From Owenia fusiformis (taxonomy: Eukaryota > Annelida > Polychaeta > Sabellida > Oweniidae), in contig CAIIXF020000005.1 in NCBI GenBank assembly GCA_903813345.2, positions 14,013,375-14,077,374 on the forward strand: a stretch of 64,000 nt of DNA, read 5' to 3'. Below, one piece after another: positions 32,470 through 44,196 of the stretch (position 1 is its first letter; the number at the start of each line of letters is the position of its first letter). The notes under the pieces were generated by a model. The model was not told the origin of the DNA. It saw only the letters and a program-made list of their open reading frames with translations, and did not search any database. A program made the position numbers and the translations under genes.

Positions 32470-32627
32470 GCTTCAGTCACATTTGATCTACAGCAGCCAT
32501 ACAGTGGCTGTAGCTTCCCAAAATCGGAGAAATATGCAGCATAAAATATAGTAATCAGGAGTATGACATAGATTTTCTATATCAATTTTGTGAAGGCCGC
32601 CAAAGAGCATATGTGACTGAGGTCTAA
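32470..32627. mobile_element. MITE family M1 copy 3
   Basis: It starts CTTCAGTCACATTTGATC and ends AGCATATGTGACTGAGG, giving inverted ends, with internal GTGGCTGTAGCTTCCCAAAA and TAGATTTTCTATATCAAT. The TIR is best preserved in this copy. Confidence 0.72.
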
Positions 32628-32729
32628 GTTTCACAATTTGAGGGTCTGTGCACCCAACTAACTACCTGAGCAATATACTATGAGATAATACTGAGTAAAT
32701 GCGTAATACTGAGAATCATAAAAAAACAA

Positions 32730-33533
32730 TAAAAATACTAATGCAACTAGCACCATTTTAAATGTTTTGACTTAGAATATAACAGATCTTGACTACAGGA
32801 TAACGTATATGAAAATGAAAAATATTTCTAGATTATATGTTTGTGGACTTCTACAGACATATACATAGATGTTCAAAACACCACCACGAATGTCAACATT
32901 TTGACCTCAAATACAATGAATTAGTTTTTGAAAACACTCAGGTTTTCATACATGGACATTGCACACATAAAAAATATTAAAAATGGCACCATTATATTTT
33001 GGCTCAAGTGCAAATGATTTAATGAATGATGCCATATGTATGTAGTACTTTTCTGATTACTCGTTTAGACGTCTATAAAACAGATTTTTAAAGTAGCACC
33101 ATTTTAGTTTTGACTATCCGCATACTTAAACTTATACACAAATATATTTTTAAAGTAGCACAATTTTACAGTTTCTCAAGTCAAGATGTGAGATATAGTT
33201 TTTTAATCATATGCTTAGACTTAAGACATACATTTTTAAAATGGCACCATTCCACAGTTCGACTTTAAATTGTGAAGTTTTTTGATTGTCCATTTTTCCG
33301 TTTGGACTAATATATACAAACTTGTTCAAAATGACATTATTCTACTGGTTTGACTTGCAGCTTTTGCACAAACATGACTTCGATTGAGCAGCTTTGACGG
33401 ATATATACTTTTCGATTATGGGTATGGACTATTTCAGCATAACAGATCAAAATATAACACCTTCTACAGGTTAGACTAGCACCTTTTGAGCATACATAAC
33501 TTTGTGCAGTTTTGACATATGAATGGAATTTGT
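32730..33533. repeat. PCED1 3' flank with loose TTTTAAA-GGCACCATT repeats
   Basis: Downstream of the PCED1 stop on the minus strand. The words TTTTAAAATGGCACCATT and TTTTAAAGTAGCACCATTTT, each followed by a GTTTGACT-type word, recur at intervals of roughly 70-80 bp (about 32750, 33000, 33090, 33150, 33235 and 33330). It is a diverged tandem array that may be transcribed as 3' UTR. Confidence 0.45.
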
Positions 33534-36500
33534 TCAATATGGGTTCGCCTGACCAATAAGCCGCATAGTAACTTGACGTTGCCTATTTATGGGTGGATGT
33601 TGAGGGTGTCCCAAGGTCACATATCTCTGGGGAGCGTAGTTGGAATCATTCTGAGCATAATCGTTCCATTGGTAGTTAGAATTCACTGTTGGTGAAAAGT
33701 TATTTCTGAAAGAGTTTGATTGGTTGAAGTTGTAACCAGAGTTGGAGTGAGTTGCATGGTTATTGGGGAACCCTGGTGCATTGGGAGTTTGGTTAAACAT
33801 GGGGCCACTGTTGTAGTTATGTGTGTTACTGTGGCCAGGGCTGTAAGTATTGCCACCATAAGGCTGAGGTGATTTTGTTGAGATTTTATATCCTCGCTTA
33901 TATGCCCATGACTTGACCTCAGGTTTCATTAATGGTGGCGGCGGTGGGATTATCGGTGAAGGAGCTTTGTGTGCTGGTGAATTAGATCTTCCAGATGATC
34001 CTCGGGATGCAGGTCTAACAGCAGGTGATTCAGATCTTTTTCTCTTCGATCTTTCAGCTGGAGATTCAGATCTCTCCCTCTTGGAGATCAAAGCAGGGGA
34101 TTCAGATCTTCTTAACAGGGATGCTCTTGATCGATTATCTGAATCTTCAGATTTTTGAATTGGCACAAATCCTATATTCGCACTTAACTTTTGTAAACTT
34201 TCCAGTGGATGCTTATGGGAATTTACACATCCATCAATATCAGCTATCGGGGCTTCACCAAACTCAGAATTCTGGGTTGTAGAGCTAACTTCCTCATCCT
34301 CATTCATCTTACCTGTTGACGTCTTGCGATCTTTGGATAACCGTCTTGGAATATTTCTACCCCATGCTTCGGCCACATGAGTCAGTAGCAGGTTGGACAT
34401 GCGTCGATGAGCAGTCATGTCCCAATGCACATCATCCTTTACGCGACGATGAAGTTGGCGACGGAAATAATAATGAAGATCGAGGACGTCATATCCATGT
34501 TCCACCACAACTTGTTTTGCGAAAAAATTCGCCTCCATGATATCCAATCGTAGAGTCTCATTCATAAACTTAACCTCCTCGATGAGTACTCCCCCATATG
34601 CTTTTTCCCCGACAGGAAGTGCAGTATTCCATATAAGGAGGCATTGGTCATCCAGGACTTCATCAAATCGGGTGAAAAGTCGCTCTAGGTTAGTCTTGTA
34701 TTCAGGTACAGATCTGGTAATACCGTACCTGGAAATTCATAAATGGTGACTTATACTTTCATTGAATTAAACAATAAATAGAGTTACACTAGAAAATAGA
34801 TAATTTTAAATCCTTGATGCCAAAGACGACAGACTCATAATGCACGAATGAATTATCTTAATTATCAAGGTTGAAATCATGACACTTATTGTTGTTTCTA
34901 CACCTCCTCATAATATTCTTCAACATCAGTATGATGGGTTGAAGCATACATTAATACTTAATAATGACAGTGTACTTAAGACAGTCCATGCATTCAGGTA
35001 TTTACAATAACATATACAGTGTTCTCCATAGGGTTTTTTCTCAAGTTGGTGTAAAATTCTTATTTTCAGGAGTTAGGCCATTAGTCAAAATATGCCCATT
35101 TTTCATGTTTTTTCTCATTTTCAAGTGGGTGCATTTTCAGGTGGGTGATTGCGATCACTTGCCTAATGCTAGGGAGATCACTGACATGTACAACAATTAT
35201 TATAAATGCAATATACAAATCTTATTGGTAAATACCTGGTAACATCCCACAAACAGGAGTTCATAATGACCAAGTCTGGTTTAGGCTCTTCAATGAGGTC
35301 ATCTAATATAGTTTCCATGTATGGGCCATAGCAACGTGTTAGGTAATAAAATCTGAAAGTAAAATTGTAAAAAAATAAAATAAATGAGATCATCCAGGAT
35401 AGTCTCCACTTTTATACCCTTCTTCCATTAGACTCCAAATCTTCAGCCTGATATTTGATAAAAACTGAGAATGATCTTCCACTTGGTTTACCGGCCTACT
35501 TGCAAAGATATAGTATTACACAGTAAGTTATTCCGTAGGTTCAAGGTGTGCAGACTCGTAGCCAGTGGGTCAAAATCATGCAGTTTTTCACCATTCTGAG
35601 CATTTCTCATGTGTCACCCCCCTAGAATTTTATAACCCCCTTGGCAAAACTTGGGAAGATAATTAACTTTATTGTTTGTTCTCCCCTAGGGGAGTGGGCC
35701 GATCCTGGAGGTACTGCAATACCAGGCCAACCCATGGCAAAGGTGGAGCAAGCCCCTTACACTTCGCCCAGGTACAAAAATCAGTTTAATATCGAAGATG
35801 TCCAATGGACATCGTATCAGATATTAAGCTGATAAGAACAGATACTACACTTTGATCTTAGCCAAAAGGCCGAGAAGCGATACCCATAACACTTCCAGAC
35901 GGCGAACTGACCTAAAAGAAAATTCAAATGTGATGGTTTTTTAGTCAGGACATTGCACTTCATTTCTAGCTTCAAATAAAATATTTCACTATTCATTATC
36001 GAATGAACATTTTGAAATATATCGCCACATTTTTCTCTAAATTATAATATTTTTCTTGAATTTGTGAACAAAATATAATGAAAACTATGCAGCAAAATAA
36101 TTACACATTTAGCATATACACACTACTATACCTAACACCTAGAAATGCATAAGATACTTTGTTTGTCTAATTGAATTGTTTAATATATTTTTGAAAGTGC
36201 CTTACTAGCATCTAATTTTCAACTGATAAACCATTCATAAGGAACAGACAAATAAAAACAAATACATAATCATTACTAATAAGCCAAATGGGTTGCTCAT
36301 GAACACCTAATGCAAGGTATAGTAGTGTGATATATAAAGATAACAAATTGACTGTTAAGGACTGATTGCCTCAACCTAAGCTACTTAACTGTTAAGCATT
36401 CAGATAACCACATGTGCAGACCAGTCTCACATGTTAAATAAATGTAAAGACCAATCTAACATGTTAGATAAACAAAGTAACTAAGAAAATTACAAATAAA

Positions 36501-39500
36501 AATTGGCAGGGAAATCTACATTCTACAAACATAATCTAAATATTCCTTACACCAATTTTAATTTTTATCAATTTTTTAAAGGTCACCGCAACATATTAGT
36601 TGCACAGCTGCACATGTACATTTTTCAAAGCTTCAATATTTCAAGGACAGTTTGTATCATAGTCCATCCATAAAATAGGTTTATGATGTTGCAATGATTT
36701 TGTTGTGGTGAATTATTTAGAGCTAGATTCACTTAAATATTTCTAAATCATACAAAGTGCTTGTATGTTTGTGAACATGGCCAACATTTCCGACATTCCC
36801 TCCCAACAAGGCATAACAGGGGATTTATGTTTGTACTTCCTGACGTAACATAACAAAATGTCACCACCTTGTTAGTTCTTGCAAATGATTCCAAAAATAT
36901 AACAACTGTTGTATAACAACACGCCCTGAGCACTAATCGCCTGATTGAATGCTGGTCAAAAGTGGAGGCCATTTAACAATACATAACCACTGCTAAGTGT
37001 TGAACTATCTAAAGACAAAAACATAAGAAATGACACTTCAACAGCAAATAAATTGTTTTCATATTATTTCACCTAACAAAAATCCTATTAAGTTTTGATT
37101 TGATTTGATTTGAAAACTATATTTCGAGAAATTTAGTCCCAGCAAACTTAAGAAAATTCTACATGGACATATCTATGAAGTTGAGAGGAATAAAATAGGC
37201 TTTTATTTAAGTCTGAGAGGAATAAACATGAAAACCTTCAATCTTGACCTGGAAAAAATGTTCAAAAGGTGGTCTGGTGCGCCAATGCTATTATCGAAAA
37301 ATACAATTGTTTCCTGTTCTTCAAATCTTCCAGTGGACCAGTATGTTGAAAGTAACAGCTACTTTAATACAACAAGCTACTCCTGAGGTCTGGGGGTTTC
37401 ACTTAAATATACCTCTTAATACCTATGTGCCATACCAAAGGCCACCTTTTGGGCGTTTACCAGGTCAATCTACTCTCAAGATTGAAGGTTTCCATGTTTA
37501 ATTCCTCTCAGACTTTTAAAAGGTAATTGCATATCTCTAAACATCATAGATATGTCCATGTCAAATTTTCTGAAGTTTGCTGGGACTAAATTTCCTGAAA
37601 TATTGTGAAATTGACTGAAAATCAACTTTTACAGTGGTTTGTCCCAGGCCTCGGCAACTGATTTAACCAATTTAATGCCATTTTTTGTAAAAAAGGTACT
37701 TTCTTGAACAATTCTCTATGGTTTTTTCCTCTCATGAGCCGAAGATACCAAATTATTTAGAGTGAACCCCTTGGTTCTGAAGTAGATTGCACTTGTTGAC
37801 ATTGAGCAGGTTATAATATCAGCCCTGCTGCTTAAATTCCAACTGAAAATCAATCTTCTCAGTTTGTATCAAATAACAGGCTGAATATCCAAGGATCTTA
37901 AGGGAGGAGGGAAATTAACTTTATTGTTTGTTCTCCCCAAGGGGAGTGGGCCGATCCCGGAGGTACTGCAATACCGGGCCAACCCATGGCAAAGGTGGAG
38001 CAAGCCCCTTACACTTCGCCCAGGTACAAAAATCAGTTTAATATCGAAGATGTCCAATGGACATCGTATCAGATATTAAGCTGATAAGAACAGATACTAC
38101 ACTTTGATCTTAGCCAAAAGGCCGAGAAGCGATACACATGACACTTCCAGATGGCGTACTAAGCTAAAAGAAAATTCAAATGTGATGGTTTTTTAGTCAG
38201 GACATAGCACTTTTAAAGCTAGCATCAAACATAGATTCACTTTGTTTTTCATGAAATTAACATTTTCAATTTTATCACCACATTTCTCTCTAAGTTATAA
38301 TATTTTGCTTGAATTCCCCAGTAAAATATCTAAATAATATGAAGCCAAATGGCAGAAGGAAATGTGTTAGCAGGAGGAGATGTGTTAGCATTCAAACTTA
38401 TCAGTTAAACATATGAGCTGAGTACTCAATGCCACTTAAACCAATAACCAATCAAAGCGATCAAAATGTACTGCTAATTTAAGTGCTGCTATCTTTTGAA
38501 CAGTGTGATATTTATTAACATGTTGGTGCTGCCATCTTTCTGAAGAAGTGGTTTTATTCACATGTTTATGTGGTCTATTTCCTAAAACAAATATAAAAGG
38601 CCATTAAAAGCACAAATAAATCAAAACAAACTAATAAAATGAATATAATTAATCTACTTGGATGACATGTTAACAGATTTTATGTATTTAAACTTGAATA
38701 AGAATAACTAATATGCTAAGCTTATTTGAAGGAACTTTGTATATTGCATAATTTTGACCCATTGTGTTTTATATACTATATTAAACACAATTCATGGCTC
38801 CAAATACTATAATAGTATCATAATGCAACAGCTAATGTTAATTCCATGCTATTTCTCTCAAAAATTTGAATATATGATCAATTTTCTTTCATTTCAATTC
38901 AATTTTGACTACATTTATACTTATACCAGTTGACCTCTCAGTTTCTTATTTCACGGTTTCTATTTTATTTTTCATATTACAACATGACACCATGGTCAAT
39001 GAGTCCAGGGCTCGTGCCAGGCTTTTAGACTGTGGCGCAGCACCACACTCTATTTAGCTCCCTCCACACCCTATTGGCAAATCATGACTGTTTCCACAGT
39101 CTAAACTTGACTGAATATACAACAATAACATGTAATGAAGGACCCACGGTCCTATGCTCACACAGTTTGGAACCTTCAGAGGAATTTATATCCTGACTTT
39201 CAAACAAACTTTCGAACTTTGAGAAACTAAGATAGCATAGTTGTGTGACCTAGTTTGATGACCTTTGACCTTGAAAATTTTACTTATTCAGAGCTCAGTA
39301 AGGTCTTTTGTGATTAAGCTGACCAAAATTTACATCCAAAAATCAATTTGAAAAATCAACTTTTTTGACCTTTCGAAGGTCACTGAAGGTCAAGTAAAGG
39401 TCAAATCCTAAAACTAATGTCAGATTTGAACTCCTGGCAACTTCTTTTACTGTTTTTTGACGTCAAATATCTCAAAAATGGTAAAAATTTGATGCTGACA

Positions 39501-42500
39501 TATGTTGAGAAATATGTAGGGAATGCTTAAATCTATTAATGATGTAATTTATTGCAGGAAATGATCAAGTATAAGGCAAACTTTAAGAATCTTGTCAATC
39601 ACAAAACCTGCCATTGACTTTATACATGAGAAAGTTTCCTGAAAATGACTAAGTCCTACTTTTTTTCAAATTTTAAAGAGTAAACATCAAAAACCGTAAT
39701 TCCAAGAGCTTTGAAATCTTCAGAGGACATAAGTTGCATATACACCAACTACTAAAAGTTATTTGAAAGTTCTACTTCAACAAAGTGTCTAGTATTTACA
39801 GGAAATTTGACTTTTTGACGTCAAAATTCGCAATTTCTCGGAAACCGGGCGAACTTGGCAAATGGCGATGATAGGTCAAATAGGCATTATGGATATGCAT
39901 AAAATGAATGTGGATATGACTCAATCCGAATAGCAGTTTTAATTTGTGCGGCCTATGTTGACAGACGGACCAACGGACGGACGGACCAACGGACGGACGG
40001 ACCAACGGACGGACGGACGGACCAACGGACGGACGGACGCCTGGTCAATCCCATAGGCTCACTGTGTGAGCCAAAAAGGATAAAATATAACATAAATATT
40101 ATTTATCCCGATTGAACTATTCTGAAGATGTTAGCACCACACCCTAAATATTTCCTGGTGAAAGCCTTGGAGTTCCTCTGATCATGGTATTTACCTGACC
40201 AAATGGAAATCTGTCTGATACTGCCTGACTTCTCTGTATGACTTTCCATTGTGCATCTGACCAAGGCGACCTCCTTCTATCAACTTGTCCCTTAATACGG
40301 AATGCTCCCCCTGAAATAAAGAATAGGGGCGTGATAAAACAAAACAAATGTGTGACATATTAGCAATTCGCGTGAAACTTCCTAACAAACTATGTCCGAT
40401 TATTTCGGTGTTCGTTTTTTTCAGCGTTCATTTTTTCAGCGTGAACTGAAACATTTTTGCTTGACATTGATTAGAAAAAATGTGTATTTGCTTGACACTT
40501 TCTGTCACGCAAAAAAACAGGCATGACTTTTGAATTTCTTCAGCAAATGCGTGACAAATACGCACATTGCGAGACAGTTAAATAGAACAGTAAGTCCTGA
40601 AATGATTATGCAAATCAATTACATGTACTAAAACCTTACCTTATTTCAAACCAATGTAACAAAGCCTTTGTCTTGCTTTAAGACCCTGGATTATCTACTC
40701 TAATACCTGTCAGTTAGAGTAGATAGTCCAGGGTTTTGGAGCAAGACTATAAAGGCCTAGCGCCTCTATTGTTTTTGCTCTATTGTTTTTGCCCTTTCCC
40801 TTACAGCCCTTACTCTTATGGGTTTAAATCTGTCAACACTCGCTTCTATTACCCCTCTCATCTTCCAACTCATATTACCTTTTGCTTTAGATGAGATTCA
40901 GTCAAATACTTGTTGCTTTGTAACATCCCTATCAGATCTTTGTAGATGCCCCTCTGGACTGAAAAATAGAAAATTGATATTTTAGTAAGATTTTAACTTA
41001 TATTTCATTTTTTCCATGTCATTATTAAAAAAAGTTACTGGTGTAGCAAGTTCATAATAATGAATACTTTTATATACACACATGTACTATGCTTAGTCTT
41101 CTGATTGTCCCTGGACCCCCCCCCCTCCAATTTACTGTTATGAGTATCATGGCATAAATTTTATCTACAAATATTGTATTTGAGTTGTTTTATCTGTAAT
41201 TGATCTAATGCTTTAGCATGCTGAGTATAGTCCTTTTTATCAGCCCATAGCATAGATCCTATGTTTCAAATAGACTAGATGCGAGTAGAAATAATCTTGA
41301 TTTATGTCATTAAAAATTCAACATTCAAAGTGAAACTGTCAAACCATAGGTTCTGGGCCGATATAAAGATGGCAACACCAACAGAACCCAGTATTATATT
41401 TTTCTCTCAGGTGCTCAACGAGTTGTTGATGTAGTTTTTGAATACCAATTAATGTCGACTAACGCTGTTCCCAATGTGAAAAATATAACTAGATATAAAG
41501 AAAACATATGGATTGAACTACCTAGCACATAAAATCGATATGTAATGACATACTGACGGCCTGACATGTCATTAAACGGCACTGTCCCGCTTTGCGAAAT
41601 TGGCCATGGCAGGAATCAAGTGTTCATTGATTTTGGGCATGCGCAAAGCATACCATTGGTACTTACCGATTTTTAGCGAAGCCTTAGAAATAGCATACCA
41701 TTCTAAAAACTATCTAAAAATACGAAAAAATCATTTCAGATCATTTGTAGATGTTTGAGAATAAACGTCTAATCGAAGAGAGAAGTGAATAATTACTACT
41801 TCCGGAAATCTGCCATGGCCAATTTCGCAAACCATAATTTTGCTGTTCTTAGGCATATTATGCCTATTTCAGTTAGTGTTTGATCGACACTACACACTTA
41901 GTATGTATATGGATATGTCTTTTATCAAACAGTAGGGCTGTTTCACAAGAATGATCGGCATTTAGGGGCGAAATGTGGATTTTAAAAGTACCACTTCGGC
42001 TCCCGTTGATTACCTGAAGAGAATATTTATAAATATACACAGATCGATTACCATGCCATCTTTATTTAAAAAATATTCCTATCGGCCTTTGCCTATTTGT
42101 CAAACTGATGTCATATTTGGAATCTACGTGTAAAATCACATCTAGAAATGTGGTTTTGAAGAGAGATTATCAACTTTGAAAATTTAATTTTCTTTCAAAA
42201 TGTGACTTCTAGGTAGGGGGGGGGGGATTCCCCATAGATCCCCTGTAGTAAAATGACAAAAAGTGAAATATCTTTTCTAGTGTTGGGCAGATAATATTTT
42301 CTTTTACTGGACATATTTCAATTTGTAAAAATATCAGATACATTAAGGTAATTTGAAAAGTGACCCACTAAATCTGATGAATATTCAAGTTAAAGGGAAC
42401 TTTGTAATACCCTGCCATGATATCCCCCCGAATTTGCCACCTGGTGGCGAAACTGGTAATTACCTACTTGCACCTGAGTAATTAACCAATAATTTCTCTT

Positions 42501-44196
42501 TCTGCTGGGAATGGCATATAGGAAAGATCATGTGACATCATAATGTAAGTGTGCTGAAGAGAGAGATGTAAGGTGTTATAAAAGATCAAAATATTTCCCT
42601 AAAATTCTTAGCTGGGAACAATAACAAACATTCCCTGGTTGATGTGTTGCGACTGGAGCATTGAGTTTGTTTGGTAGGCAGTAATTCATAATTATACACC
42701 CATATAGATTTGTCTGCTAACAGGGATGGACATTAAAATTCCCTAAGGTCATCAGGGTTCTTTCTGTGAGTTCCATATGGGGAGATGTTCACCCCTATAT
42801 ATATATATATCTTTTATTGACTCTCTGATGTCATTACAATGACATATTAGTCACTAAAAACTACAATCTACAAAACTGACCTAAGACTAAACTAACTATT
42901 GAATACAAAAATAAAGTTGTTGTCAAATACAATTCTAATTACATCATCAAATGTAAAATACAGAATACAAGATAATTGTAAAATACAAATATAACTTGAC
43001 AGAAATTTAAATATCAGTGTGATGCATCGTTGACACATTAATCCAATTTTTTGAGTGAATGATAGATGAACTTTGCTAAATGTAAAATTACATAAGAATT
43101 TTTGTGAGACATTAGTTTTTTAAAAATAATGTCAGGACTGCCTACAAAATTAAATCGTGTAAGGGTGTCAAACAAAATTTTTCTTTCTGTAGTGTTTTTC
43201 TTACAAATCATGATGAAGTGTTGTTCATCTTCTAAAATACCACAAATATTACATAAACGTTCATCTACAGGTTTTGGCTTTGGCTTTAAATGACGACCAA
43301 GTTCTATATGTAACTTGTGGGAACTAAGCCTAAATCTACAAATTGCTTGCCTGTAATTTTTATACAGGGTGACAAATAAACTGGGCAAGTCAAAGCTGGA
43401 ATAATTTCTTTATTATCTATGCTATGAACTTTATTTTATTAGGTACATAAACTAGAATCAATGGTAGAACTTATGCCATCAAAGTTACACTGGACAATCT
43501 GAAGTCAAAAGTCACTTTTCGAAAAATGGATCATTTCAATTTTGCAAGTTCATTAAACATTTATGTTGTTTCTGTGCCCATCAAAAAATGAAGCCGAGTG
43601 CTTATATTAAAGAAATTATTTCAATTTTGGATGTGATTTTTTTTGTGTCACACATGCTACTCCCAAACAAACTCTTCTGGATTTTTTGTTCCTATGATGT
43701 GACATGATTGATATCTAGATTCCAGGATCATCTTACAATGTTAATGGAGGATGTAGAAAATGTCTAGAATTTCATTGGTGAGTTGACATGTGCTATGGAT
43801 CAACCCTCCGGCCATTCTTATAATGAAGAAACAAGTGCAGACAGATATATGAGTACTACCCTGCAGATTAGAGTCATGTACAGGATTACAATTTCAAATA
43901 TCTCCAAAAAATCATAAACGCTGGCCTATATGTCAGCTAACAAAGGCATGTTTGGAAAAAAGTGCATACTTGATTTTAGCTTTTGGAGAATTTAGAAAAT
44001 TCTGAGCCTCCCTGAAAGTTTCACATGAATGATCCCTGCCCTCCCCCTCCCCCAATGAAGGGTAAGACACATGTACATGGAATGCATAAGACCACCTACT
44101 TGCATAAGACCACTTACTTGAATCTCCCATGATGACCACAAACTTGTTGTGAAACAACTCTTTGACATCATCACAAAGGAATAAGTCTGCATTCAT
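33534..44196 (-). CDS. PCED1: PCED1 (PC-esterase domain protein, GDSL/SGNH-like)
   Basis: Five coding exons on the minus strand: 44196-44118 (ATG), 40958-40879, 40310-40195, 35352-35236 and 34728-33534 (TGA). GT-AG junctions and phases agree, giving 528 residues. The N-terminus has [20 protein letters not shown] with the GDS serine (S26). Next come [19 protein letters not shown] and [17 protein letters not shown]. The C-terminal catalytic-type motif is [19 protein letters not shown], with a DxxH at about residue 229. This matches vertebrate PCED1A/B (FAM113) in order and spacing. The last exon adds a low-complexity tail with repeated RSESPA blocks, then an Asn/Tyr/Pro-rich end. PC-esterases resemble acyl esterases acting on modified glycans or proteins, but the animal substrate is unknown to me. 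Two U2 genes lie in the 35353-40194 intron. The symbol is family-level; A versus B is not resolved. Confidence 0.93.
35547..35640. repeat. Fragment of a CGTAGCCAG-type element
   Basis: CTCGTAGCCAGTGGGTCAAA, then ATCATGCAGTTTTTCACCAT, resembles part of the element at 49861-50068. It lies just beyond the 3' end of the first U2 gene. Confidence 0.4.
35661..35693 (-). promoter_or_regulatory. Putative 3' box of U2 snRNA copy 1
   Basis: The 26 bp following the U2 3' end (CTCCCC side through AACAAACAATAAAGTTAATT on the minus strand) are almost identical after the second copy (37912-37938). The position and A-rich composition fit the snRNA 3'-processing box. The role is inferred from conservation between copies. 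Confidence 0.5.
35694..35881 (-). ncRNA. RNU2: U2 spliceosomal snRNA, copy 1
   Basis: The transcript starts ATCGCTTCTCGGCCTTTTGG at 35881 and contains the branch-point recognition region GTGTAGTATCTG, the stem IIa start and an Sm-type site ATTTTTG. It ends with the stem IV hairpin around GGTATTGCAGTACCTCC. The length, about 188 nt, is normal for metazoan U2. In stem IV this copy has a T-A pair (35724/35706) where copy 2 has C-G. The gene lies in a PCED1 intron on the same strand. The 3' end is set by comparison with known U2 and is accurate to a few bases. Confidence 0.97.
35913..35952 (-). promoter_or_regulatory. Conserved proximal promoter block (PSE-like) of U2 copy 1
   Basis: Positions -32 to -71 from the U2 start are almost identical in the two U2 genes (AAAACCATCACATTTGAATT core on the minus strand), whereas sequence further upstream diverges. 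The position agrees with the snRNA proximal sequence element. No TATA box follows, as expected for Pol II snRNA genes. Confidence 0.65.
35960..37126. other. PCED1 intron between U2 copies, first part
   Basis: AT-rich. It includes a small R1 fragment (AAAATGTCACCACCTTGTTAG) near 36855. No gene seen. Confidence 0.4.
37127..37605. mobile_element. ~480-bp fold-back element
   Basis: The left arm 37127-37250 (AATTTAGTCCCAGCAAACTT, GGACATATCTATGA, GAGAGGAATAAA, CCTTCAATCTTGA) recurs inverted at 37465-37605 (TCAAGATTGAAGG, AATTCCTCTCAG, TCATAGATATGTCC, AAGTTTGCTGGGACTAAATT). Arms are about 130 bp with indels and the spacer about 215 bp. No protein recognised. It sits between the two U2 genes. Confidence 0.8.
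37912..37945 (-). promoter_or_regulatory. Putative 3' box of U2 snRNA copy 2
   Basis: Same block as after copy 1 (AACAAACAATAAAGTTAATT on the minus strand), directly following the U2 3' end. Its conservation, against the divergence beyond it, supports a processing function. Confidence 0.5.
37946..38133 (-). ncRNA. RNU2: U2 spliceosomal snRNA, copy 2
   Basis: Identical to copy 1 in the parts I compared base by base, except for two positions in stem IV: C-G (37976/37958) replaces the T-A pair of copy 1, so the helix is kept. It starts ATCGCTTCTCGGCCTTTTGG at 38133. The branch-point recognition region and Sm site are intact. It is a direct repeat of copy 1, 2252 bp away, on the same strand. Confidence 0.97.
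38165..38204 (-). promoter_or_regulatory. Conserved proximal promoter block (PSE-like) of U2 copy 2
   Basis: It is at the same distance (-32 to -71) and has the same sequence as the block upstream of copy 1, including CTGACTAAAAAACCATCACA. Flanks diverge soon after. Confidence 0.65.
38210..39956. other. PCED1 intron, mostly unremarkable
   Basis: AT-rich intron. A GACCTTTCGAAGGTCACTG / AAGGTCAAGTAAAGGTCAAA repeat of the 5915-6340 type lies at 39240-39420. No gene seen. Confidence 0.4.
39957..40042. repeat. GGAC/GGACGGACCAAC tetranucleotide-based minisatellite
   Basis: Seven or so interspersed CAACGGACGGACGGAC units. A related GACGGACTGACGGACGG run is at 59850-59907. Confidence 0.95.
40662..40758. 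repeat. 97-nt imperfect hairpin in a PCED1 intron
   Basis: Arms of ~42 nt pair: GCCTTTGTCTTGCTTTAAGA plus CCCTGGATTATCTACTCTAA, against TTAGAGTAGATAGTCCAGGG and a complementary outer arm. The loop is 10 nt (TACCTGTCAG). The inner 20 bp have one mismatch. It could be a tiny fold-back element or a precursor-miRNA-like hairpin; the sequence alone cannot decide. Confidence 0.7.
41269..42485. repeat. Dispersed repeat R2, copy 2, split by a ~770-bp insertion
   Basis: 41269-41330 matches the start of the R2 copy at 11405. The match resumes at about 42105 (GATGTCATATTTGGAATCTA) and runs to 42485 (CACCTGAGTAATT). The inserted 41331-42104 segment contains a perfect 21-bp inverted repeat (41591-41611 and 41811-41831, core GCGAAATTGGCCATGGC). 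A poly-G run lies at 42217-42227. Confidence 0.7.
42796..43388 (-). pseudogene. 3' end of a non-LTR retrotransposon (5'-truncated LINE)
   Basis: A 116-codon frame (43388-43038) has the C-terminal features of LINE ORF2 proteins after the reverse transcriptase: [20 protein letters not shown], then a CNIC...HFIMIC zinc-knuckle-like motif and [14 protein letters not shown]. The reverse transcriptase itself is missing, as expected for 5' truncation. The 3' side ends in a (TA)n tract at 42796-42812. It lies in the first PCED1 intron, same strand. Confidence 0.72.
43389..44117. other. First PCED1 intron, part next to exon 1
   Basis: No exon or repeat family supported beyond exon 1 at 44118-44196. 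The frames running from exon 1 into this region cross a good donor (AAGTAAGTGG) and are not coding. Confidence 0.4.

Noticed and set aside
33913-34540. Plus-strand frames of 70-85 codons over PCED1 exon 5
   Set aside because: Shadows of the coding exon on the minus strand.
43933-44117. Extension of PCED1 exon 1 frame beyond the donor
   Set aside because: The conserved GDS-I-QR sequence continues only if the AAG|GTAAGT-like donor at 44117 is used and exon 2 (40958) is joined.
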